Origin: Diphasiastrum complanatum
Taxonomy: Eukaryota; Streptophyta; Lycopodiopsida; Lycopodiales; Lycopodiaceae
DNA length: 64,000 nucleotides
Direction of reading: 5' to 3'
Assembly (NCBI GenBank): GCA_029204225.1
Contig: CM055096.1
Location: 70,391,444 to 70,455,443 of the forward strand
The notes under the pieces are model-generated. The model was not told where the DNA came from and made no database searches. It saw nothing but the letters and a program-made list of their open reading frames with translations. The position numbers were made by a program, and so were the translations under genes. How positions within the stretch are numbered: position 1 is the first letter of the stretch; the number at the start of each line of letters is the position of its first letter. Of this stretch, positions 27,328-38,349 are shown one piece after another.

Positions 27328-27987
27328 ATGGACCTATCTATAGAAATATGTGATTCCCATCCCTCTCCATGTAAAACAAACAAAGGAAGGTTGCCTTACC
27401 CATGCGAGTATGTCTCAATGGGGAAAAATCCCGATTTCGAGAAAAACTCTTGTCCTTCCAAGAACCCAAAAAAGGACGAAGATAATCAAACCAACTGCGA
27501 AATCAGAGATAATATTCTGGGTCAGGCACCACACGGACCTGTCCCTCAGTTGGAAAATGGTTTAGTTACAGTTACAAATGCGACATCAAAGGTCCTGTCA
27601 AAGAGTAAGTCCGTGAATATGTCATCATTGAGTTTTGACCTATAGCTGGAAAACGGACTAGTGACAGATATTAATGTGATCAGAGACAATACTCTGGATC
27701 AGGCACCACAGGGATCTGTCCCTCAGATGGAAAATGGATTAGACACAGTTACAAACGCGACAGAGAAGGTCCTTTCAGAAAATAAGTCTGCGGATAAGTC
27801 ATCATTGCGCTCTGACCTACAACTGAAAAACATATTAGTTCCAGATGAAAACGGGGAACTAAATAGATCCCCATATGTAGGAGATACTAACCTTGGTATC
27901 TATGAGGATGCCTCCAAAACTCCAGCATCGCCTCTCAAGAAAGGATCATTCCTTCGATCAACAAAGAAAAGGAACCTTCCGAAATGA
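27328..27987 (+). pseudogene. Hydrophilic ORF with a 59-residue tandem repeat
   Basis: Two frames, 27328-27645 and 27661-27987, are one reading frame broken by a TAG at 27643. Within it, a 177-bp (59-codon) unit beginning at about 27502 (RDNILGQAPHGPVPQLENGL) is repeated at 27679 (RDNTLDQAPQGSVPQMENGL). The second copy has CAA, a Gln codon, where the first has the stop. The sequence is rich in Ser, Asn, Lys and Asp and has no known domain. By position it would be the C-terminal tail of the LINE ORF1 protein. Confidence 0.55.
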
Positions 27988-28497
27988 AACCAAGAGATAT
28001 TGAAAAAAACATCATTATTTCATGAGGAAACAGAGATGCATCATACTACAACAGAAAACAGCCTACAACCTGTCTTGAGTAATTTGAAAAGTGGTGATAA
28101 CCACTTACAAGTGCCCATGGGGAAAAGGCCAGACCCAAAGAATATATATAACTTTTAAAGAGATTCTTTTTTGGTCTAGCCCACCAGAAAGTGCATCATC
28201 AGATTTAGAATCTCGGAAGTATAAAATCCGTGTCAATGAAGACAAGCAAAATAGAAAAAGCATTGTTGTGGCAGCTTACTTTGACGAGCTTTCTTACAAG
28301 AGCTTAGTTACCCACAGTCCTACCCCATCCATCCTCTCAATTGTGGAGCCCTCCCTTTGGAATGGGGCAAAATCAACTTAGCAAATTCCTCACTCGCAGC
28401 ACACTTAAAGCTTTGGCAAGAGCAAAAGGTAGGGCTGTCTTAAAGGGAATGTAATAGTTTAGTCACCTCTCTCTCTCTCTCTCATGTTTTGTATTTT

Positions 28498-28509
28498 TAA
28501 TATACATGT

Positions 28510-28573
<64 letters not shown>
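28498..28573. repeat. (CT)n microsatellite
   Basis: A CT dinucleotide run of about 60-70 bp lies just ahead of the endonuclease start, with a shorter CT run at 28470-28485. Confidence 0.95.
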
Positions 28574-28576
<3 letters not shown>

Positions 28577-28584
28577 GAATCAAG

Positions 28585-28965
28585 ATGGAGGCTGTCTGGG
28601 TTGATTTGATCTCATGGGAAGTGATCTCTTGGAATGTTAGAGGGCTCAACTATGCTATCGACATTCCAACTTGGTGATTTGCCTCCAAGACCAGATTTTA
28701 TGCTAGATGTGCTTATCAAATCTTTCACCTGTAATTTCAACTACTCATGCACCCCCTGCACATTTAACCGAGGAGGTTTGGTTACTCTTATCTCTAGAGA
28801 TTGGAAACTAGTCTCTCATTTATCCCTCCCCGGTGGATGTGCTAATATCTGTACCATCTCTAAATGTGGGTTTGCCTTAAAATCTACAATATCTACGCTC
28901 CTAACTCCTCTCATTCCCGTATAGACCTTTGGAATGATCTCTCTCCCCATAATACCCTTCCTTGA
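28585..28965 (+). pseudogene. LINE APE-type endonuclease, N-terminal part
   Basis: The frame opens MEAVWVDLISWEVISWNVRGLNYAIDI. ISWNVRGLN (28624-28650) is the first catalytic block of the apurinic-like endonuclease of plant L1-type elements. About 80 codons later, in the same frame, IYNIYAPNSSHSRIDLW matches the next conserved block. A stop and frame changes lie between them. Downstream endonuclease and RT blocks are missing. Confidence 0.72.
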
Positions 28966-29940
28966 CAGACCCAACCACATCTCCTTTGTTGAAAGACAAG
29001 CCTGGGATTGTTTGGTTGACGATTTCAATTGATTAATTGTTCTTTCCCTTTGCAACTCTCCTTGCTCTATGAGCCCAACCTTTAGTGAATCTTGACCTTG
29101 CATGCTTGCCAAAAATACAGGTCTCACAAGTATGTTTTGGTGAGGATTTGTTGATGTTTAAGCCTTTGACAAGTTTGTTACAGAAATGTGTTTGCTTTTA
29201 AAAAGAACCACAATCTCTTCTGGATTTGATGTTTGACCATCTAGCATACTTCCATACTTTCACAAGTGTTCATTGACAAATGCATCTTTGGTGCATTACT
29301 TCTCCATCACATTTGACACAGGTGCACCACATTCGTTCTTGATAATAGTTAAGCCTAAAAAAATTGCAATTAGGTTGTTTCTTGCATGAATCAATAATGG
29401 TTAACATAATATGGTAAAGTGACTTCACATAAACTTACCTTATTGACCTTAGTGGCCGCGTCACTAGATTCTTCGTTTAATGAGCTGCATAAACATTATT
29501 AAAAATAGTTATACGATAATGTCAAATTTAGGTGATGATGTATGCAATCTAGGTATTTTGGCGTTAATGTCTTTTGTTTATCCATTCTTGCAATTTTATA
29601 AATGATGATCTACATTTCTTAGACACAGAATTGCAAATCAAAATGCAATTAGAAAATTGTTGATATTGAGAATGTAGGTCACTTAGGCGATTGACGTTCT
29701 CAACATCCATAGGTTTTTTGTTGACATTTAAAAATATATTGCAAATGTTTCAAGTTGTATTTAGAATTTTGATTAAGATATTTACAACGTTCAAATGCAC
29801 GTTACATAAGCAATTCGATTATCCAACATCCGCAGGTATTCCTGTTTATTCTATTACTTTGCTCTTTTTTTATCCATTGTGTAGGTTGCAAGTCTATTGC
29901 TTTTTTTAAAACATTTTTTGCATCGTTGTTGCATCCCTGT
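28966..29940. other. AT-rich stretch without a recognisable gene
   Basis: Short frames only. No LTR end, terminal inverted repeat or RNA gene was recognised. Confidence 0.45.
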
Positions 29941-32900
29941 ATATTCCCGTTTGTGAGTGAAAGTGCATCTGCTAGTGGTAGCAGCCACCGTAGGAGCAGG
30001 TCGGCATATGAAGATTATGCCACCGACTTGGTAGGATCCATGTCACCCGAACAAAGGGGAGTAATTTTGAATTTGTTGACTGCACAAGGTGCTGCAGGTG
30101 GCCCTTCATCTCCACCTCCTAGCTTTGAGTCCACTTCCAACCCTCACTACAATCTAAATGCCAAAGGAGATGTAGTCCCCAATAAAAAAGACATGTGTCG
30201 ACAGAGGATTGAAAAACAGAGTGTTGTCAGGCATCCAGTACATCTTCTTGACGACACTCAGGTCCTTTTTTTTTGGATTTCTGTTTTCTCGGTAATGCTG
30301 ATCTTTTGCACTGCTAAAACTGATCTTTGATACTCTTGTTCTTTGGTACTGCAGATACACACTCCACCTCTTGCTGTTTGGAACTGTTTTGTAGTTTTTA
30401 CTCAACTGATATTTTGCTCATTTGGACTTTTGGGACTATTGGTACTTCTAGAAGCTTATAAACAACTATTTATTTTCTAATTGTTACTTATGAAAACTTG
30501 TGTAAGATATATTTTTTGTACTTTTGGTACTCTATATAATTTTCAAATAACTTTTCTTTTTGCTATTTGGACCTCATGGAACATTTTGTACTTTTGGTGT
30601 GCAGAAAGTATTGTTGTTTGTTGCTCTTTGGTGCTTTTGATAGTTTTGGTAGTTTTTGAGCGTTTATTCAATTTGTTGTTTGCAACATTTTGGTACTTTT
30701 TGATCTACTAGCATTTAGCTGTTTGGTGCTTTTTAATATTTTGGAACTTTTGGACATTGAATGTTTGTGTTGGTACTACTGGAACTTATCGTGTAACAAT
30801 TTTGATAATACAGACTACCAAAATAGGTGTTTTAATACCTCGTGTGTCATTTTCATTCTAAAATCATCTAAATTGGTGTATGTAGATACTTTCTACCTTC
30901 CTGGTACTACCCGTGTATGATACTTTGGTACTACCTGTATCTTGGTACTCTCTACCTGTAACACGATAAGACTTCTTGAATATAGATCAGTGGTAATGAG
31001 GATCCTCCTCAAGTTCACTTTGAAGATGTTAACAATGACTTCAATGCAGAAGGAATTTTCAAGAAGTTTCAAGTGAACCAACACTGTATTGAGCTGCACT
31101 AGTGTTGGGTACTGATTTTACATATTTTGTATTGTTCTGGTACTATTTTTGTGTTGGTGAAACACTTTAATATGAAAGATTTGTACTACAAGAACTTATT
31201 GTAAACCAATTTCGATCCTACTGACTACCAAATTAGGTCTTTTATACTAAGTCTCTAAGTTTTATTCTAAAATCTACCAATTAGGTACTATTTAGACTTC
31301 TCGTGACCCTATTTTTCGCATAAAATTACAAAAATTAGGTACTTTTTACTTTATTTTTATTTGTGTTCGCAGTTCGTACACAATCCTTTGTGGTCTTTTT
31401 GGTACTATTTTAGTGTTGTTTACCAATTGGTGGAATCGAAGCTTTAGGTACTACCAATTTTACAAAATTTGTACTATTTTTGTAATGTTTACGTGTTCTT
31501 GAGACTTTAGAGTACCAAAGATTGGTACTATTTAAACCTATCATTTCCTTCGGATGTTGTTGTTTCAGTCATTGACTTTGCGAAGAATTATTCGTTCAAG
31601 ATGTAGAACAAGATACAGTCCATGCACTGTTGGTCTAATCAGGTCACGATACTTGTGCACATAACGTATGTCAGAAACTTTGCAGGTGCAGCTAAAAGAC
31701 TCTTCATTTTTACATATCAGACAATAAGCTGCATGCCACCCTATTCGTACAACACTGTCTATTGTTGCATGACAATTGGTTGAAAGAGAACGAGTATAAT
31801 TAGAGGTGCCATTAAGCTTGGTCAGACGATGCGGCGTCCCAATTCAAAGCTCGAAGGCCTTTCTTCTTCGTAGCCAAATATATATTGTTGAGGGTTAAAG
31901 TATCATTATTATTACTCTGTAGTTTTCAGGTTTGTTACTTCAGATAGTACCAAAATTGGTACTAAACTATAAAACTTTAACTACATCGTCAGTCTTGTAG
32001 TACCAAAATACACTATTCTGGAGTACTATTTTCCTAATAGATATAGTACCAAACTGAGACTATACGGGACACCCAAATATAGTACCAAACTGGTAGTAGA
32101 CATGACACCAGTTCAGAACTGCGGGTGCTGTTTGCAAGCACTGTTTATTGCAGCCTACATAAAAATAAAAAATCTAACAATTTGTTTGCTTTTTGGCCAG
32201 ATATTATCACTTGACAGGTCTGCAAATAATGTATAATTTTTTGCCTCAGGCCATGGAAAAGACGAGCATGACGGAGCGGGCACGATCATCAAGAGAACTC
32301 TCACTCACGAGGAGTTGAGACCAGACGGCTGGCCTTTGAAATGTACAGCAGATGTGGTTGCATATCTAAAAGAAACATTTAGGCCAAAAGGAGAAGATCA
32401 TAGTTGCAGCACAAGAAGAGTTTTCTGGCTGATCAGCAAGAATGAGGTGCAACGCTCACGCTCGTTCCATTGTGTTGACAGATATTTCCAAGATAGTCCA
32501 TGCTCACTACAATGTCATACATTGTCATGTTTTTGCGATTCATGTACTGAAAAAGATGCAGGAACAGACAACATGTGAAAGAGTGGAAATATTTGTTTAT
32601 CCAGCCATTTCTAGAGTCAGAGGCAGCTAACAGCGACGAAGGCAATGACGCTGGAGATAATGACGGTGCTTATGGATCCATGCCAATGCATAATGACACC
32701 AACCTGCCCATGTATGAGGGGAACCCTGATAGTTTGTGTGATTTGCTGTCCACTGGGGACAATTTTGCGGTCAAAGCAGCAGAGAGGGGAGAGGATTTCT
32801 ACCTTCTTAAATGCACCAAGACGATGTACCAAGCAGCGACAACACAGAAGGATGCATGGCACAACAGAATTGTTAGAGGAGGGAGAGTAGTTGAAGGCCT

Positions 32901-33123
32901 ATACTATGGCCAAGTCGAAGGCATGATAAATACATACAACCTTCTAGACCAGACACAACCGGTAATGATCTATTCACACCTGGTGAGAGCAATCCGGTTT
33001 CCCATGGAGCCTATTCATGGATATCATAACATGTTCCAATTATCCACCGATGTGTATGAGAACATATACAACAACATGCCGTACGAAGATGACAGTGATC
33101 AAGAGGACTTGCTTAACACCTGA
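29941..33123 (+). pseudogene. Transposase-like gene (VIDFAKNY / SDDAASQFK / HGK family), decayed
   Basis: Coding blocks occur in order. Block 1 (about 29950-30260) is Ser-rich with MSPEQRGVILNLLTAQ and ends at an ACTCAG/GT donor. Block 2 (from 31569) has VIDFAKNYSFKM, a stop, then NKIQSMHCWSNQVTILVH. Next come YISDNKLHATLFVQHCLLL and WSDDAASQFKARRPFFF (31819-31869). Block 3 starts at a CAG acceptor (32249) with GHGKDEHDGAGTIIKRTL, and a frameshift near 32577 leads to the long 3' frame (32578-33123) with GDNFAVKAAERGEDFYLLKC and VVEGLYYGQVEG. I recall this block order from uncharacterised transposase-like proteins of animals, algae and early land plants; the acidic residues could belong to a DDE nuclease. 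Several stops show decay. Confidence 0.6.
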
Positions 33124-33919
33124 AATCAGGATGCAAGTAACCTTTGTGCCTTATATTGATTCATTTGGTAATTTCATAGTACTCGTATTGAAACTGATGA
33201 GTACCAATTTGGTACTTTGGACCACTTATCTATCAGGATTTTTATTTTTTTGTTTATAAGTTCAGGCTACATTTTTGGGTACTATTGGAGTCTCAATCAT
33301 AGTGCTTTTGGTATTGATTGAAATTGCCTTTTCCATTTGAAAAACATGTATTGCTTGTCTAAAACTCCAAAGTACTTGTTCATAAATTACAGATTTTTTG
33401 TCCGATACTTGAGTACCAAATTTGGTACTATCAAGATACCAATTTTGGTGCATTTGTAACTGTCTAAAATTGCACTTAAGTCTCAAAAACAGATACTTCC
33501 TGTGGATCTTTAACACTATATCCATTTTTAAGACCTTTAATACCCCTTCACTCTTAAGCAAAAACTAAAACCATCCAAGGAGCACAAATTATAACTTTAA
33601 TAAACTCCACCCATACCATCATTCGTAGATCATGCTGGAATATGCATGTGAACACATACTAGTAATGTTGCAAGGAGCACAAACCCTGACATCAACTTCT
33701 CCTACCCTATATGTGACTCAAAAATCATGCTGAAATCTGGTTGTGAACATTTACAAGCACCAACATAGGATTTACAGGTTGAAGAATGCCTTGGCCTTTC
33801 AACCTTCATCCTAATAAACCAGGACGCTGCAAATGAAACTCAAAGCCGCTCAAGAATGAAATAGCCATTCAAATTTATGCAGTGTATCGTATATTGATTT
33901 TTTGTATATATAACATGTG

Positions 33920-35974
33920 CTAAAAATTAGTTGTAGCCCAAGTTGGGCTGTTCAAATCTAATCTGTAGGGAGGTCGAAGCAGTACGAGTACCGCTTCGAC
34001 CTCAACAAAGTAGCTCACAACAAGAGGGAACATATCGTCCTCACACTCGAACAAAGGGTTTCTTCTAGTAAAGGCGATAGGGATTCGCACATGGACCCAG
34101 CCCATGAGCCACGGGTACAAAGTTTTCATCATATACCAGGGGGCCATTTCAACATTGCACTCTACAGAAGGGTCGAAAGATTTTATGGCCAAGCAGTTCT
34201 TGTAGTTGTTTTTTAATGACTTGTAGCGTTTATCGTCTACAAGTATGGTGTTTGGTGGCATCGAACTTTGGCCATAATTTTCATACCTCCCGTAGGTTCT
34301 TCAGAAATACTGGCACTCCCAGTTTATCCTCGCTGACGTAAGGAATTTCCTTGAAGTTTTCATGCCAGACCTTACACTTATTTTGGGCAAAATTATCTGC
34401 AGAAACAAAAGGTAAATATCAGACATTATCAAAAACTACCCTCACGATTTTGAAGGAGCATATAAGTAGTACCAAATATTGGTACATAGTACCAAAACAG
34501 AGGCAATAGTACCAAACATTAAGAATCGAAATCCAAAGTAGTTCGAAACAGTTTTAGCTTGGTGCTAAAATAGTATCAAAATGTACCAAAATCTAGACAA
34601 TTGGTAATAACAACACGAAATAACTAGTAGGAAGAAGTATCACAAAAGTATTGATGATTTATTTTGCGGGTATTGCTGAATACATTGTTGTTAGTTAATT
34701 GAGCTCATATGCCTTAATAATCTCGAGATGACAATGTGATCACAAGTGTTAATGTGTAAAATGTTGAGCTACCTTTGAAAATTCTTTGTTGCATTCTTCA
34801 TGAAAGCAGGTACGCAATATTTTCATGACCTTCAAATATCTCATGTTGCTCCATATAATGATTTGCACTCTTGCTTTGGTTAGTTTTTGCAAAAATATCT
34901 TAGCCCCGGACCTCAGAAAACAGTAGCAGTGTTCATGCACTTGGATTATGTTTCTTTTGAAGCAATTTACAAAAGGGCCATACGAAAATGTTCGGCAAGT
35001 GTTTAACAACACCCCGTTTATATTGAGGACGACCAATCTACCGGCCCTAGTTGGAATGGCATCAACGTCGGGGGGCCTTGGTCGTCGTTGGATTCTCGTC
35101 TTTTATCCACCAAGGGGTATGTGCTACAAACACATAAGAACAATAAAATGACATCACCATAATGAGATTCACATTGCGCAATAGAAAAACGAAATGTCAT
35201 GTTTTTCTTTTTATAATAATAAGTGTTTTCTTAACATATCAGATAGCGGTGAAATTTGGTCACACTTCATAACACGATAGGTAGCATTATTCTATTTTTA
35301 GTGCAATAGAGTGTGCACATGTTACATCTTGCTTGCACGAGTTTTAATGTTATATGGTTTGGAGCACTTTATCTTTTTAAGGGGATATAACTCTGATAAC
35401 AGAGTATCGTCGCACAGATCTTCACCTGTCTCAGGTTCAAAAGTGTGCGGAGTTCACCCTTCTTAGGCCTGGCTTCCTCCCCTGTTGTTTCCCCTTTTTG
35501 GGGCCCTTCAGCTTCATTACCCGCCCCTTCATTTTGCACATCCACATACACATCCTCCTGCTCTTCCTCCTGTTGGTCATGCGCTTTCTGGTGGTCTTGC
35601 TGTGCTTGACCTTTCTACTCTTGGTCTTGTTGTTGCTCTGGTCTTGATGTGCTTGGTCTTGCTGCTCTTGGTCTTGCTGCTGGTCTTGTTGTGCACGGTC
35701 TTGATGCTTGGTCCTACTCTTGATGCTCTTGCTGGTCCCGCTCTTCCTCCATATCTTCATCTAGCTCGTCTATGTCAATAGTAATTTTTGACTTGCCTAT
35801 TTTGTCCTATGCTGTCTGATGGTGGGGTTGCTTTGCTGCGGAGTAGTCTATATCATCCTTGAGCTTTGAAAGTTCTTCCAGTATTTCATTTATCGTTGAA
35901 TCCACGTCTAGGTCCTTGTTCAGTTGCTGGTCTTCATGCAAGAAACTGCCCATAGGGGGGCTCTTAGTCAACAT
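33920..35974 (-). pseudogene. FCP1-like HAD phosphatase gene, decayed
   Basis: Exon 1 (35974-35426) starts MLTKSPPMGSFLHEDQQLNK, is acidic and Gln/Asp-rich, and ends at a CAG/GTGAAG donor. Exon 2 (35099-34773) follows in phase with GRLVVLNINGVLLNTC, then IIIWSNMRYLKVMKIL. Exon 3 (from 34396) has KLGVPVFLKNLREV and, after a stop and a frameshift, PNTILVDDKRYKSLKNN. This order (D-x-N-G motif, W-S-x-M, FLK-L-V, LVDD-Y) is that of the FCP1-homology HAD phosphatase domain in plants. The nucleophile motif, usually DLNG, reads NING, so the catalytic Asp is missing. Two TAG stops in exon 1, a TGA at 34283-34281 and a phase mismatch at exon 3 mark it as a pseudogene. The C-terminus after residue LNN has no recognised domain. 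Confidence 0.7.
35590..35715 (-). repeat. Coding minisatellite of about 12 bp (Asp-Gln repeats)
   Basis: On the plus strand the unit resembles GGTCTTGCTGCT, repeated imperfectly about eight times. On the minus strand, inside exon 1 of the FCP1-like gene, it gives runs of Gln with Asp or Arg, depending on frame. Repeat expansion or contraction here may have shifted the frame. Confidence 0.75.
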
Positions 35975-36299
35975 AGGGCTATCTGTACCTGATTATGCGA
36001 GGTTAGAGAAGGAAAATGATAGATTTTAGATTTCAACTCAGTAGTGTTAGATTTCAGATTTCAGATTTCAGCTCAATTTTGGTAAGTCTTTGTCGAGATT
36101 GACTAAGACAACAACCAATAATACCAATTTCGGTACTTCAGTAGAACAAATAAGTACCTCAAACACAAAAAATACTAGAACCAAGAACAAAAAGATCCTG
36201 GAGTACCACGAACAAAAAAGTACCAACAACCCACAAAACTTTGGTACTCCAGGAGAACCAAAAGTACCAAGAACCCACCAAGAATGAAAGAGATAGAGT

Positions 36300-38180
36300 G
36301 TTAGTCAAAATTCCCGAACCATATGGTTGTATCCTATTCCAAAATGTCACCACAATGCTCCCTCCCATCATCATGGCCTTCCTTGTGGATGTTTCAAGTC
36401 CAACAAAGAACCATTTATGATACCATGCCTTCAACAGGGAAAAAAACAAGGGCTACACCCCTTCCTAGAATTGGGAATGTTGACTATCTTTAACTCCACC
36501 AGAAACTTGCTCTCTTTCTCTTTCTCAAACAACTTGCACACAAACTAACATTGCTGAATTAATACTTTCCATTGAATTTCCGTATATCCCAAACATGGGA
36601 GTAAAAGACACACAAATTGTGCTAATAAACACACATGTTCGACTCAATAGTGTTGAAAAAAACAGTGCCAAAAGTATCAAAATGGGATTCATGCACACAT
36701 ACAATACTACCAAATTCGAAGTAGAATAGTTCCAAATATGTCAGATCTGAACTATAAATATATGCAAGCATGCATCCAACTCCTATCACTTTCAGGTTCT
36801 CACAGCAGCATAACTCACTCTCTAACAACATAAATTACTCTTTGTTCTCTGTAGCATGGCAAGGTAATCACACTCTCAATATTTCTCTTTTTCTCAGTTC
36901 TTCACCAAGTGAAACAATGCAGATTCTTCAGCAATATCACCAGAGATGGTGCCATCCTTCTCCCTCAGCACATCAGTATTACACAGTAGCTCATAGCAGC
37001 AAACAAAAACCAAAGCATATTGAGTCTCCCTCTCTAAACTCTTCACTCACACACACACAACTCAACGTTTTGTGGTATTTTATAGAGGGTGGTAGAGGGC
37101 CACCCTTCATTCAAGACAATCTTCATTTTTCAAACACTTCTCCTTCTTTTCAGCATGTGAAAAATGTAAAGTGGCCCATCACATCAGTCCAATCTTTTTC
37201 TTATCTTTCTCCCATTGTACTCTTCCATTGATCATGGACACTTGTGTCCAAGCGAATTTTTTTTCAAGCATGATTTTCTTCATGATTACCAAGGTGACTT
37301 AGGGATGTAGGTATTCGACCCATTCTTTTGACATTTCGCCATGGGATGATGTCATTCCAAGATTGTTTTTTAAACCTAGAGTTTACCTTGACACTTAGTC
37401 CCCTTAGCTCATTAGGTCCCAACTTTAATGAAGTGACTTTTTGCAAGGGCCATAAAAACTTTCGGGATTTTTCTTCAAGTTGGTTAGCCATGTTGGCCTA
37501 CTTCGGTATTTAATTCTGCCATTTCCGTTTTGGTCGAGTTTTCCCTGTGAGTGCAATTTTGATGCCATAAATTGTCATGTGTCCATATTTTTGAAACTCA
37601 CTGTGCCCATTTACTTATGTATGCCATTTTGTCGATTTTTTTCATCGGTATTTCAACTGACCGAATTTTAATTGTTCAAATTGATGACGTTGTTTCAAGT
37701 GACAAACTAGAGCAATCTGGGACCCGGACTGGCCATCCCTGGAAAACAAAGAGATTTTTCTATTAGTCAAAATATTTTTGGGTACATCAAAACTGTGCTC
37801 GGCATTGCCGACATTTTTACTATCGGGCCAATTTTAAGGCCATAAAAGTTTCGACTAGCCACATTTAGGCGGGCTGGGACCTATTTCTACATGGACCGGC
37901 ATTTCTCGCTCGGTCAAAAAAATTGACCTTTGTCAAATATTTTCGACGGTTCTTGTGACCGTTAAAAGTTCTACCGTCTATTAACGTGTCTAGCCACTTT
38001 AAGGGCGGGCTGGGACCCCTTTTTGGTCCAATGTTTTGTGTCAACTTAGGCAGAATTTCACAGTATTTTGGTGCTCTTCAAATACTCCGCCATCGCTTTT
38101 GGCTCAATATTAGTCCAATTTTTGCCGTAAAAAATTTGGCTAACGTTGGCGACCTCTAGTCCAAGCATATAAAATAAATG
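36300..38180. other. Non-coding stretch with local repeats
   Basis: A good TATA box (CTATAAATATATG) lies at about 36748, followed by C/A-rich sequence like a plant 5' UTR. The 153-codon frame after it (36770-37231) has no domain and a biased composition. Further right, 'ctagccac.tt..ggcgggctgggacc' occurs at 37855-37881 and 37990-38017. No gene is supported. Confidence 0.4.
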
Positions 38181-38349
38181 TTCTCATACATCACCCAAAT
38201 ATCTCCCACAATTTGGTGAGCACTCCAAGCCTCATATCTCCTAAACAAATCACTGGTCCAAGCCGCTTTTCCCTAATATCCTGTCCGGTAAATCTTGAAA
38301 GCTAATCCCCATCCATTCTCCATGCTCCTGTGAAAGATTTGGGATCAAT

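Larger units (their letters stand above)
24900..28965 (+). mobile_element. Degraded LINE retrotransposon
   Basis: Scattered plus-strand frames resemble plant non-LTR retroelement ORF1: a capsid-like block around 26017-26610 and charged, repetitive sequence at 27328-27987. An APE-type endonuclease start follows at 28585 (ISWNVRGLN, then IYNIYAPNSSHSRIDLWNDL near 28882). Reverse transcriptase is absent, so the copy stops inside the endonuclease domain, unlike the usual 5' truncation of LINEs. A 250-bp segment around 25750-26010 looks foreign to the ORF1 frame and may be another insertion. Many stops and frameshifts are present. Confidence 0.65.
30343..36275. repeat. Dispersed palindromic AGTACCAA/TTGGTACT motif array
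   Basis: The 8-10 bp motif TTGGTACT or its complement AGTACCAA occurs some 40 times in non-coding parts of this interval, mainly in the introns and spacers of the two genes here. Pairs often form palindromes: perfect at 33412-33429 (AGTACCAAATTTGGTACT), and near-perfect around 31512, 31946, 33199 and 34470. Elsewhere in the window I noticed only isolated partial matches. Clustered short motifs within an element resemble transposase-binding repeats of CACTA-type transposons, but the motif differs from any I know. Confidence 0.75.

Noticed and set aside
35485-35781. 98-codon plus-strand hydrophobic frame
   Set aside because: It is the antisense of the acidic, Q/D-rich exon 1 of the FCP1-like gene; the Leu-rich look comes from the minisatellite.
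36770-37231. 153-codon plus-strand frame after a good TATA box
   Set aside because: The composition is Ser/His/Gln-rich without any domain, and it overlaps equally long frames on the other strand. Kept only as a non-coding stretch.
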